Positions 41,723-49,353 of a DNA stretch of 64,000 nt are shown in pieces. Every line of letters starts with the position of its first letter. Positions within the stretch are counted from its first letter, which is position 1. This DNA comes from VRUE01 sp040879985 (lineage in GTDB: Bacteria > Actinomycetota > Thermoleophilia > Solirubrobacterales > 70-9). The DNA lies in assembly GCA_040879985.1 (NCBI GenBank), contig JBBDJH010000021.1:161884-225883 (forward strand), read 5' to 3'. The notes beneath the pieces are model-generated. The model saw nothing but the letters and a program-made list of their open reading frames with translations, was not told the origin of the DNA and ran no database searches. The position numbers and the translations under genes are program-made.

Positions 41723-42604
41723 CTAGCGTGTGATCCGCTCGCAACCGCGCACGCGGTCGCGACGGTCGACCCGAGCCCGGTCTCGACCCGGGCCGCATGA
41801 GACGAGCTCTCGGCGTCCATTGGCGGCTTTCACGATGTCGTTTCCGGCGCCCGCGTCGTAGCGATTGACGCCGCTGCCGCCGACGAGCGTGTCGTCACCG
41901 GCACTGCCGGTGAGCCGGTCGGATCCCTTGCCGCCCAGCAGGCGATCGTCTCCGCTGTCCCCGACCAGGCAATCGTTTCCGGAAAGGCCCCGGATCAGGT
42001 CGTCTCCGCCCAGGCCGAAAATCAGGTCGCCGGTCGGGGTGCCATTCAGAGTGTCTGCGCCAGCCGTGCCCTGGCCCCTGGTCTCGCAGCCGCGCGGACC
42101 GAGCGGGTCAGACGGGGCGCCGAAGTCGCCGCCGGGAAAGTCTCGGCCGCCCCGCTCCCCGTGGCCACCCCCGGAGCCACCGCCGGCGCCGAGCGGGGGC
42201 ACTTCCACCGGGTTTCCGGTCGCTTCGATCGTTCCCGACCCGTGCAGTTCGGGCAGTCCACTGGAGCAGAAGGCCCTGATCTGCGGACGGAGGTTCCGGG
42301 GGATCCTCCTCCTGCTCACCAATACGGTGTCTTGGCCCGATGCACCGAAAGTCCCCCCCAGGTAGATGGTCTCGCCGGTGACCTGGTCGACGAGGTTGAG
42401 GTCACCGCCATAGTCCGGAGTCGCAGCCCCGCTGCAGGTGATCCTCCAGTCCACCACCACTTCCCAAGACCACTCGCCGATCGGCTCGCCGAGCCGAGCC
42501 GAGGTCGATGGGCTGGCCGTCACGTGATCGGCGGCGCTCAAGCTCGGCAGTGCCAACGCCAGAAGGGCGAAGATCCCGAGTGCCACCGATAGTCGAGGGC
42601 TCAC
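41723..42604 (-). CDS. Secreted RTX-type calcium-binding protein
   Basis: This 293-residue protein has a signal peptide (LGIFALLALALPSLSAADH), an N-terminal domain of about 110 residues with GGTFGASGQDTVLVSRRRIP, a Gly/Ser linker, and a C-terminal array of RTX nonapeptide-like repeats from about residue 185 (GADTLNGTPTGDLIFGLGG, then GDDLIRGLSGNDCLVG and GDDRLLGGKGSDRLTG). Such repeats fold as a calcium-filled beta-roll after export. It is divergent from a larger RTX protein, with only 18 bp between the two start codons. Confidence 0.85.
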   Translation of the reverse strand: MSPRLSVALGIFALLALALPSLSAADHVTASPSTSARLGEPIGEWSWEVVVDWRITCSGAATPDYGGDLNLVDQVTGETIYLGGTFGASGQDTVLVSRRRIPRNLRPQIRAFCSSGLPELHGSGTIEATGNPVEVPPLGAGGGSGGGHGERGGRDFPGGDFGAPSDPLGPRGCETRGQGTAGADTLNGTPTGDLIFGLGGDDLIRGLSGNDCLVGDSGDDRLLGGKGSDRLTGSAGDDTLVGGSGVNRYDAGAGNDIVKAANGRRELVSCGPGRDRARVDRRDRVRGCERITR

Positions 42605-42622
42605 TGGCCTATCCTAGGAGGA

Positions 42623-44572
42623 GTGAGGCGGCTGCTCCAGCTGGTACTTTTGCTCGGCGCCGTGGGAATCGCGCTACCCGCAGCCGTCGACGCGGCGAAG
42701 CCGAGGTGTAGCGGCAAGAAGGCCACGATCGTCGGCACCAAGGGGGACGATCGGCTCCGCGGCACCAAGCGCCGTGACGTGATCGACGGTCGCGGTGGAG
42801 ACGACCGCATCGACGGTCGCGGCAAACGCGACATCATCTGCGGCGGCGGAGGCGACGACGACCTGATCGGCGGCAAGGGTTCGGACACCCTCGTCGGAGG
42901 CGGGGGCAACGATCGCCTGCGGGGCAATGGCGGGCTGCTCGACAAGCTCCAGGGTGGAGCCGGCCGCGACCGGCTCAGCGGCGGCGGCGGGCCGGACCTG
43001 CTGCTCGGCGGCCCTGCCGCGGACCGTCTCGCCGGCGGCACCTGGCCCGACCTACTCTTCGGCGGCAAGGGGAAGGACCAGCTCTCCGGCGGTCCGGGCC
43101 CGGACCTGCTGGACGGCGGACTCGCCGCCGACCTGATCCGCGGCGGGCCTGGATCGGACACCGTCAGCTACGTCACCCGCCAGGAGGGGGTCGACGTGAC
43201 GCTCGGGGACGGCAAGTCCAACGACGGCAGCGAGCGCGACGGATCGACCACCTTCCGGCGCGACCGCGTGAAGAAGGACATCGAGAACGCTATCGGCGGC
43301 TTGGGAGACGACCACCTCGCCGGGTCGTCTGCCCCCAACGCCCTCGTCGGCAGCGCCGGCAAAGATCGGATCACGGGGCTCGGCAATGACGACCTCCTCA
43401 GCGGCGGCCCCGACGACGACTCGATCAAGGGCGATTGCCACGTCTTCCCGATCTTCGAACCGAGCTGTGACGCGAATGGCGCCGATCGCCTCTTCGGCGA
43501 CAGCGGGAACGACGAGCTGTTCCCGGACAGCGGCAACGACACGGCCTCGGGCGGCGACGGGGACGACTTGCTGGTCGGCGGCGTCGGCGACGACCAGCTC
43601 GATGGCGGGGCCGGAGCCGACGAGGAGTGGGGCGACGGGGGGCGCGGCCGTTCGCATGTCGGCGATGGCATCGACCGGCTGGCCGGCGGCGAGGGCAACG
43701 ACCACCTGCTCGGCGAGGGCGGCAACGACACGATCGACGACGGGCCCGGCGACGACGAGATTGGCGGCGGCGATGGCGACGACACTCTGTTCAGCGACCC
43801 GGTCGGGGGCGACCACCTGCGTGGTGACGAAGGCGTGGACACCCTCGATCTCCGCGCCCGCACCGGCGACCTGGTGATCTCGGTGGGGGTGGGGGTCGCC
43901 GACGACGGCGAGGCGGGCGAGGGCGACCAGGTGAGCTCGGAGATCGAGATCGTCCTCGCCGGCTCGGGCAACGACGTGATCGAGGACAACACGGACATCG
44001 AGAACCGGTTCGACGGCGGCCCGGGCAACGACACCCTCTTCCCGCATCGCGGGACGGACACCATGATCGGAGGGGAGGGCGTGGACACTCTCTCCCACGC
44101 GCCTCATGGGCTCGCCCGCATCTACTTCCGGGTCGGGATCGATGTCCTGGCCGGCAAGGGGGTGAACCTGAGCGCGGTCTCTCCCCCGATGGACACGACG
44201 TTCTCGGAGTTCGAGCGCTTCATCGGGGGAGAACAGGCCGACGTCCTCACCGGCGGCCCCTTCGCCGACTATCTCGACGGATTCACCGGAAACGACCTGA
44301 TCAGCGGCAGTTTTGGCGCCGACCACCTGCTCGGCGACGGCGGTGACGACGAGCTGCGCGGCGACGAGGGCGACGACCGCCTCGAGGGCGGCGACGGGCT
44401 CGACGTGCTCTTGGGGGGCGACGATGCCGACACGATGCTCGGCGGCGCCGGTAAGGACTCCTTCGACGGAAACGCCCCCGAATCCCCCGACGAGGAGACC
44501 GATGAGGTGCTCGACTGGGAGGGCATGGGAGACGAGCCGAGCTGCGCGAGCGCCAATCCCTGCGACCCTTGA
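42623..44572 (+). CDS. Large secreted RTX-repeat protein
   Basis: This 649-residue protein starts at GTG just after AGGAGG and has a signal peptide (LLQLVLLLGAVGIALPAAVDA). Almost the whole mature chain is made of RTX/haemolysin-type calcium-binding repeats of the GGxGxDxLxG type in at least four blocks, e.g. GDDRIDGRGKRD, GGKGSDTLVGGGGNDRLRG, GDDHLAGSSAPNALVG, GDDELRGDEGDDRLEGGDG. No catalytic domain is visible. It may be an adhesin or surface scaffold. The 18 bp shared with the divergent RTX gene imply overlapping regulation. In actinobacteria export would be through Sec, since the signal peptide is at the N-terminus. Confidence 0.88.
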   Translation: MRRLLQLVLLLGAVGIALPAAVDAAKPRCSGKKATIVGTKGDDRLRGTKRRDVIDGRGGDDRIDGRGKRDIICGGGGDDDLIGGKGSDTLVGGGGNDRLRGNGGLLDKLQGGAGRDRLSGGGGPDLLLGGPAADRLAGGTWPDLLFGGKGKDQLSGGPGPDLLDGGLAADLIRGGPGSDTVSYVTRQEGVDVTLGDGKSNDGSERDGSTTFRRDRVKKDIENAIGGLGDDHLAGSSAPNALVGSAGKDRITGLGNDDLLSGGPDDDSIKGDCHVFPIFEPSCDANGADRLFGDSGNDELFPDSGNDTASGGDGDDLLVGGVGDDQLDGGAGADEEWGDGGRGRSHVGDGIDRLAGGEGNDHLLGEGGNDTIDDGPGDDEIGGGDGDDTLFSDPVGGDHLRGDEGVDTLDLRARTGDLVISVGVGVADDGEAGEGDQVSSEIEIVLAGSGNDVIEDNTDIENRFDGGPGNDTLFPHRGTDTMIGGEGVDTLSHAPHGLARIYFRVGIDVLAGKGVNLSAVSPPMDTTFSEFERFIGGEQADVLTGGPFADYLDGFTGNDLISGSFGADHLLGDGGDDELRGDEGDDRLEGGDGLDVLLGGDDADTMLGGAGKDSFDGNAPESPDEETDEVLDWEGMGDEPSCASANPCDP

Positions 44573-45128
44573 TCGGACAGTACTCTCGTCGATTAGCGGC
44601 CCGGTTCGTCGGTTCGGTGGGATCGCACGCCTGCTGAAGGCACACTGACCCTCGGCCAAGGCGCGGTCATATGCCTGAGGTTTGTGAACACCCTCCATGC
44701 GACGCGGAGGCGAAAGATCCCCGAAGCAACCAAGCTGATGATGGAGCTAGCCGGACGACTCTCGAACCCCGAGTTCATCCGGCAAATCACCGCCGCTCTT
44801 GCGCAGTCGCGGAATTGACGGGACTTGGTTTCACCCCGCGCACCCTGGGATCGCGATCTCCAAGCCGGGGGACGAGGGCACCTTCGGCCGCGGGATGGCG
44901 GCAGCTTGAGCTTGCTCAGAGCCGCATGGCTCAGGCAACGCCGCCGTGGGCGGTGCTCGGCGTCGGCAGCGCCTCCAGCCTCAGACAGCACTGACCGATA
45001 GCGGGTTCCGTCCGACGGACGGCCGAAGCTTCTATCTATGATTGCCTGCGCGAGGGGGATTTGTCGGCAAGCCGCCGAACCCTCCAACGATGGGCTAGAG
45101 TGTCGCGCTTCCGTGCTCAAAAAAGCCA
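44573..45128. other. Gene-poor stretch within the island
   Basis: No frame here has convincing codon use, start signals or family resemblance. A short frame on the plus strand (44690-44817) reads VNTLHATRRRKIPEATKL and runs through repeat copy 2, but its status is unclear. A small perfect palindrome CCGTCC-GAC-GGACGG lies near 45009. The stretch looks like decayed accessory DNA. Confidence 0.5.
44742..44770. repeat. tRNA-Ala 3'-end-like direct repeat, copy 2
   Basis: This is identical to copy 1 over all 29 bases: TGGAGCTAGCCGGA (44742-44755), identical to the tRNA-Ala(CGC) 3' end, then CGACTCTCGAACCCC. The orientation matches copies 1 and 3. Confidence 0.7.
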
Positions 45129-45158
45129 TTGACATCGGCGCAATCTCCGGCGCATACT
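45129..45158 (+). promoter_or_regulatory. Candidate sigma-70-type promoter
   Basis: TTGACA (45129-45134) and CATACT (45153-45158) are separated by 18 bp, about 20 bp before the ATG of the small gene at 45179. Confidence 0.5.
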
Positions 45159-45178
45159 CGGAACTGCATTGAGGTCTT

Positions 45179-45382
45179 ATGGCTGAGAAGCTCAATTATC
45201 ATGAGGTTTTCCCTGACGAGGTCGCCGACATTGTCGAGGAGGTCGGTCTGCCGGATATTTACCTTGGCCCGGCCTACCGAGGCAACGGTGGAGAAGCTGC
45301 CTTGAAGAGACTGGACGAGCGCATCGAGGCTGCGCAGGCCGCTGCCGCACAGCCAGATGCTGGAAAAGCCGACTCCCTTTAG
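45179..45382 (+). CDS. Small acidic hypothetical protein
   Basis: This 67-residue protein (MAEKLNYHEVFPDEVADIVE..., then EVGLPDIYLGPAYRGNGGEA, and an Ala/Gln-rich helix) is not recognised. It is supported by GAGG five bases before the ATG and a sigma-70-like promoter (45129-45158). It ends 32 bp before the convergent membrane-protein gene. Function unknown. Confidence 0.5.
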   Translation: MAEKLNYHEVFPDEVADIVEEVGLPDIYLGPAYRGNGGEAALKRLDERIEAAQAAAAQPDAGKADSL

Positions 45383-45414
45383 CGCCAGGTCAGACGAAGC
45401 CATTTACTCAGCCG

Positions 45415-46425
45415 TCAACTCCTTGGCTCCTTGCCAAATGGCCTTGGCAAGAAGGTCGCGGCCGTAATCGCCGTTGCGCAGAGCAGAGCTATAAGCGCCC
45501 CGCTTGCGAGAAACAAGCGGAGATTGCCGATGTCCGCTGGGTGTTCAGAGGAAATTAGAGCGAGCCTTCCAGCGACGACATAACTGACTATTGCCGTTGC
45601 AATCAAGAAGCATCGCGTTCCCCTCAGATACCGAGCTACGAGCGGGTGCTCGGGCCTCGCCACGTAGGTCGCGGCTAGGCCCGGAAACAGGAGGAGAAGC
45701 GATGGTGCACTTCCAACACCCTCCGCAAGCGTCGGCGCTAGAGCCATCGCTCCAGCAAGCACGGCGACGGCCATAATAGAGGTGAACGCAGCGGAGGTCA
45801 CAAATCCTTGTCCTCCTATCCTCAGCTGAACCAGAGTCTCGATTGAGCGTTTCTCTCGTGCGTCAGGTAGGTACAGATGAGCCCTCTCTGGACTGTCTTG
45901 CAGTGGCTCCCTGCCCGCAAAACCAGCCTGGACAATTTGGGCGCCGTCGGGTGCATGAAACTCAAAGTGGTAACTGCCGCCACCTACGTATTTATCTGAC
46001 GAAATAAAGTGATAACCACTCCAACCGACCAGAACACGGCGAGCGCAAGCTATCAGCACAGCGGTCGAGAGGGCAGCGTTTTGCGCACGCGACGGAAGGC
46101 GCATAGAGGGTTGCGTATTCGACGAGAAGTCGAATCGAGTGAAGACACCAGGTGCCTTTCGAATCAGGGCTATCGGCACCAGATGGCCAGAGTCCCTAGA
46201 CCCAACATGAATTTGGGGACAGAAATCGGGAATTTGAAGATCAAGCGTTAGTCGCCGTCGAACGATCTGAAATGAGGTCAGCTCGACGGTGCTCTTCCTG
46301 CGGTGTACCCACCTATTCTCCGACACAAGTGCATTAAGGCAGGCATTTGCAGCCTCGACGGAAACATCAACCCAATCGTCAGGAAGGTTGGGAACCGACA
46401 CGTGTTTTTGCTGGTTGTCTTGCAC
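45415..46425 (-). CDS. Hypothetical protein with C-terminal membrane helices
   Basis: This 336-residue protein has a soluble N-terminal part of about 200 residues with no recognised fold, followed by four helices (GFVTSAAFTSIMAVAVLAGAMALA; SLLLLFPGLAATYVA; CFLIATAIVSYVVAG; LFLASGALIALLCATAITAA). Codon use and base composition are clearly lower in G+C than in the rest of the window, pointing to acquisition by transfer. It may carry an extracytoplasmic or cytosolic effector-like domain anchored in the membrane. Function unknown. Confidence 0.68.
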   Translation of the reverse strand: MQDNQQKHVSVPNLPDDWVDVSVEAANACLNALVSENRWVHRRKSTVELTSFQIVRRRLTLDLQIPDFCPQIHVGSRDSGHLVPIALIRKAPGVFTRFDFSSNTQPSMRLPSRAQNAALSTAVLIACARRVLVGWSGYHFISSDKYVGGGSYHFEFHAPDGAQIVQAGFAGREPLQDSPERAHLYLPDAREKRSIETLVQLRIGGQGFVTSAAFTSIMAVAVLAGAMALAPTLAEGVGSAPSLLLLFPGLAATYVARPEHPLVARYLRGTRCFLIATAIVSYVVAGRLALISSEHPADIGNLRLFLASGALIALLCATAITAATFLPRPFGKEPRS

Positions 46426-46889
46426 TTTTGGAGCGTGGGGATTGTTGGCAGCACTTGTGCCGCTCCATGCTGCGACTGGCTCCTGCCTGTGCTGATTGGT
46501 TCCCCCGCAGATACCGTAGCGAATTATTGGGCAAGTTTAGATCAGGCCGACCGTCAGCTTGAATCTGGCACTTGCCAGACGACCCCTATCGAGATAGTAC
46601 CCCGGCCTGCTCCGCCGCCACCGCCAGGCGTTCGGAGTCAAAGGCGGTGGGGAACGGACCCAGTTGTAGATGGCCAGCCATTCTCCGAGCGTCCGGCTCA
46701 GCGCTTCCAGATCCCGTGTTCGCTCTTAGTGCACAACAGATCGAGCAGCCAAGCAGGCGATGGAGCAAGCCGGACGACTCTCGAACCCCCGCTTCATCTG
46801 CAAGCCTTCGAGCCCTTCTAGACATTGAGTCGCGCGAGGGCTGAGGAGCGCGACGCCGCTTCAGAAGTCGGAAGTGATGGGTCACGTCA
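46426..46889. other. Gene-poor stretch within the island
   Basis: No supported gene. Repeat copy 3 lies at 46761-46789. A minus-strand stretch (about 46720-46590) contains EWLAIYNWVR followed by unrelated residues, only vaguely like the end of an integrase-core transposase, and is not called. Composition is lower in G+C than the flanks. Confidence 0.5.
46761..46789. repeat. tRNA-Ala 3'-end-like direct repeat, copy 3
   Basis: TGGAGCAAGCCGGA (46761-46774) differs at one base from the tRNA-Ala(CGC) 3' end, and is followed by the same CGACTCTCGAACCCC as copies 1 and 2. It is in the same orientation, about 1.2 kb before the tRNA. Confidence 0.68.
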
Positions 46890-47903
46890 ATGCAGCAGAA
46901 TGCTGAGATGAGACGAAGCCAAAGAAATGTGGTTTGGCCCAATGACTTCAGCGGGGATATGGCCTCCGGTCTACGGGGGCAGCTCGAGATATATCGGACG
47001 CTCGCGGGAAACGTTGACTGCTTTTTCCTCGACGACGAATCCTTCAATGCAGCGGCGAGCCTGTATGAAGGTCGGTACTCGATCGGAATCAACATCGGCG
47101 CTCCGCTGCTGACCGCCAGATATGCCTACTGCCTGTTGTCAGATCCGGCGATGCTGCCCAGCATCGGGAACCCCAAGCGGGAGGAGGTGGATCCGGACGT
47201 GATCGAGCGACTTCGAAGCCCGCTCGACCCGTGGGACGCACGGGGCTGGGGCTTCGGGCGCTCCCTGCCGAGGGATCCCAAACGGGTCGAGGCAGCCAAA
47301 CAGCTCTCTATTGCGGCGTATCTCTTCCTCTTCTTCCATGAGCTGAACCACGTCGAACTGGGTCACCTGGATTTCGCCATCGATCATCTAGGGATCAGCG
47401 AGTACCGCGAGATAAACGCGGCGCCCATCGAGGCGGAAGACGCCGCCATTCTCAGAGCATTTGAGCTGGAGGCCGACCTGGCTGCCCTCTACCGAAGCTT
47501 GAAAGTGTGGCGCGCGATGATTCCTTCATTCGACGACCCCGTCATGGCGATCCTTGACCCAGAGGACAGTTGGTTTCTCGCCGTCGAGCTTCTCTTCTGG
47601 GTCATGGAGTTCGTTCAGCCACCCGGGCGCGTCAGGGCGCTTGCGACCCATCCCTCGCCCGTGGTCCGGCGGCTGAACGCACAGGATGCGACGGCGAAGG
47701 TCGACTGGGTGTCAGAGATGAAGGGTCCCAGCCCCCTGATCCCTTGGATCGCCAGGAACGGGTTCTCCCCGCGAGCTCTTGCTGACCCTCTCCATCGAAG
47801 TCCGGATCGAGCCGAGCCCGAACTCGTCGAAACCCTAAGTCGCCTCGCCACCCTCGTGCCCGTCCTGGAGCCGTATCGCCGCTTCTCTAGCGGAAGAGAC
47901 TGA
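46890..47903 (+). CDS. Zincin-like (M48-type) metallopeptidase domain protein
   Basis: This 337-residue protein has HELNHVELGH in a helix near residue 150 (FLFFHELNHVELGHLDF), an HExxH-type zinc site, and further on FELEADLAALYRSL, a good position for the third zinc ligand, then ATHPSPVVRRL, a motif of M48-type proteins. No transmembrane helix or signal peptide is evident. The substrate is unknown. It is the last gene before tRNA-Ala(CGC) and belongs to the accessory island. Its first codons are uncertain; ATG at 46911 is an alternative start. Confidence 0.72.
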   Translation: MQQNAEMRRSQRNVVWPNDFSGDMASGLRGQLEIYRTLAGNVDCFFLDDESFNAAASLYEGRYSIGINIGAPLLTARYAYCLLSDPAMLPSIGNPKREEVDPDVIERLRSPLDPWDARGWGFGRSLPRDPKRVEAAKQLSIAAYLFLFFHELNHVELGHLDFAIDHLGISEYREINAAPIEAEDAAILRAFELEADLAALYRSLKVWRAMIPSFDDPVMAILDPEDSWFLAVELLFWVMEFVQPPGRVRALATHPSPVVRRLNAQDATAKVDWVSEMKGPSPLIPWIARNGFSPRALADPLHRSPDRAEPELVETLSRLATLVPVLEPYRRFSSGRD

Positions 47904-47939
47904 GCATTATGGGTTCCGGCCGAGCAACCAACCATGTCA

Positions 47940-48012
47940 TGGAGCTAGCCGGATTCGAACCGGCGACCTCCTGGGTGCGATCCAGGCGCTCTGCCAACTG
48001 AGCTATAGCCCC
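47940..48012 (-). tRNA. tRNA-Ala (anticodon CGC)
   Basis: The 73-base gene folds into a complete cloverleaf: acceptor GGGGCTA/TAGCTCC, D-arm GCTCAGTTGGCAGAGC, anticodon stem CCTGG/CCAGG with loop ATCGCAC (anticodon CGC), T-arm GCCGG-TTCGAAT-CCGGC and discriminator A. No CCA is encoded. Three degenerate direct copies of its 3' end lie up to 6.3 kb away on the 3' side, marking the tRNA as an integration site. Confidence 0.97.
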
Positions 48013-48100
48013 GCGTTTGAGGGAGTCGGGTCGTCCCGGCACCTTCGCAGGCAAGGATACCCGCATGGCTCTGGATTCAGGCTGAGCGGGAAGTGGCCGC

Positions 48101-48423
48101 TCAGCGGCGCAGGCGGCGGAGTTGGACGCGGCCGAAGTTTGGCCAGACGCGGGGGCGGCGGGCTACCGTGAGCGCGATCGGTGCGGAGTCGAAGTAGGAA
48201 ATCCGTTCGCCGGCGAGGCCGTCGCCGCCGAGCACGAAGCGGAGGTTCGCTTGCCGTCCTCCAGAGTCTCGGTGGTCGGGGTCATCGGCGCCACCAGCCG
48301 CACCTGCGCCGCCAGTATCGTGTCGAGCCGTTGCGGCGCCGGCGCCGTCCAGAACTCGGTGAAGCGACGGGCGAAGTCGGCCGCGGCGCTCTGGCTCGTA
48401 TCGGGAGGCACGGGAGGCAGCAT
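48101..48423 (-). pseudogene. SnoaL-like (NTF2-fold) protein with internal deletion and frameshift
   Basis: The first frame from 48423 reads DFARRFTEFWTAPAPQRLD then VRLVAPMTPTTETLEDGKR, the N-terminal part of an actinobacterial SnoaL-like protein. From about 48250 a second frame reads LRFVLGGDGLAGERISYFDS and ARRPRVWPNFGR, its C-terminal part. About 40-45 residues that normally lie between are missing, and the halves are out of frame. The combined length is 108 residues where about 150 is usual. It lies immediately beyond tRNA-Ala(CGC). Confidence 0.62.
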
Positions 48424-48525
48424 AGAGCCGTGCCGCCGATCGTCGGGCGTGGCTGGGAGGTTCGTCCCAGAGGCGGCGCAGGCGCCAGGATAACCGCATA
48501 GTCTTTAGGTTCCCCAGGGATCAGC

Positions 48526-49308
48526 ATGGGCATTCTCGACGACGCGATCAAAGAGCATCTTGAGCTGAAGCGATCACACGGCGCAGACGCGGCGGAGTTG
48601 AAGCAGCTTGAGGACGAGGCTTTCGGCGCCGCCGAGCGCCCTGGCGACGAGGGATCTTCGCCCGACCCGGCCGCCGAGGCGCCGACCGAATTCATGACCC
48701 AGCCGGATCTGGAGCCCGAGGCGGACGCCGCCGAGGCGCCGCCGCCCGAGTCCGCGGAGGAGGAGGCGCCGGCGATGGAACACGAGACGGTCGCGGAGCC
48801 GGACCCCGCCGTGAAGCCGAGCGGCCCGAGCACCGAGGAGCGCGAGGCGATCGCCGAGCAGCCGACCGAGATGTACGACATCGAGGAGGAGCTTGGCGCC
48901 TCGCAGGCCGAGGCCCCCTCCGAGGAGGATCTGATCGAGGAGGAGATCGACGAGCCGCGCCTGGCGCCGGTCGATCCGCTCGCCGGCTTCGACGACGAGG
49001 CCGACGCGCCCGTGGTCCACGCCGCCGACGACGACGAGGACGACGACTTCTGGGACGAGAAGCGCCTCTCCGACGAGCTCGACCAGGCGCTGGAGGCGCC
49101 GAGCGAGCCCGAGCCGGAGGAGCCCGCGCCCGCTGAGCCCGCGCCGGAGCCCGCCGAGCCCGAGGACCGGCGCGCCGCCGAGGAGCCCGCCGACACCCCC
49201 GACGAGGATGTGCTCGAGGAGACGCCGGACTTCCTCGAGGAGGCTCCCGAGGACGATCAACTCTGGTTCGAGCAGAAGCCTCCCAAAGATTTCGACTTCG
49301 ACGACTGA
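48526..49308 (+). CDS. Acidic, mostly disordered protein with conserved ends
   Basis: This 260-residue protein has a helical N-terminus (MGILDDAIKEHLELKRSHGA, then AAELKQLEDEAFG) and a C-terminal motif LWFEQKPPKDFDFDD. The centre is a very long stretch of Glu, Asp, Pro and Ala with low complexity, probably unstructured. A good start signal and the sharp end motifs suggest binding sites for partners. No membrane segment. Similar proteins are seen in related actinobacteria, but the function is unknown. Confidence 0.7.
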   Translation: MGILDDAIKEHLELKRSHGADAAELKQLEDEAFGAAERPGDEGSSPDPAAEAPTEFMTQPDLEPEADAAEAPPPESAEEEAPAMEHETVAEPDPAVKPSGPSTEEREAIAEQPTEMYDIEEELGASQAEAPSEEDLIEEEIDEPRLAPVDPLAGFDDEADAPVVHAADDDEDDDFWDEKRLSDELDQALEAPSEPEPEEPAPAEPAPEPAEPEDRRAAEEPADTPDEDVLEETPDFLEEAPEDDQLWFEQKPPKDFDFDD

Positions 49309-49353
49309 GTTCGGAACGGCTGGCCGGCGCGGCCGCCTGTATAGGTTTCGCCG

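Noticed and set aside
42623..44572. CRISPR-like repetition in the RTX gene region
   Set aside because: The repetition is of degenerate 27-bp coding units (GGxGxDxLx), translated in one frame, with no constant repeat and variable spacer pattern.
44593..45195. A 200-codon minus-strand frame in the island
   Set aside because: It runs through the tRNA-like repeat, has no start signal and has no recognisable domain or normal codon use.
46590..46730. A minus-strand stretch with EWLAIYNWVR, faintly like the end of an integrase-core transposase
   Set aside because: The match is under 15 residues, the flanking residues do not fit, and there are no inverted repeats. It is not enough to call an insertion sequence remnant.
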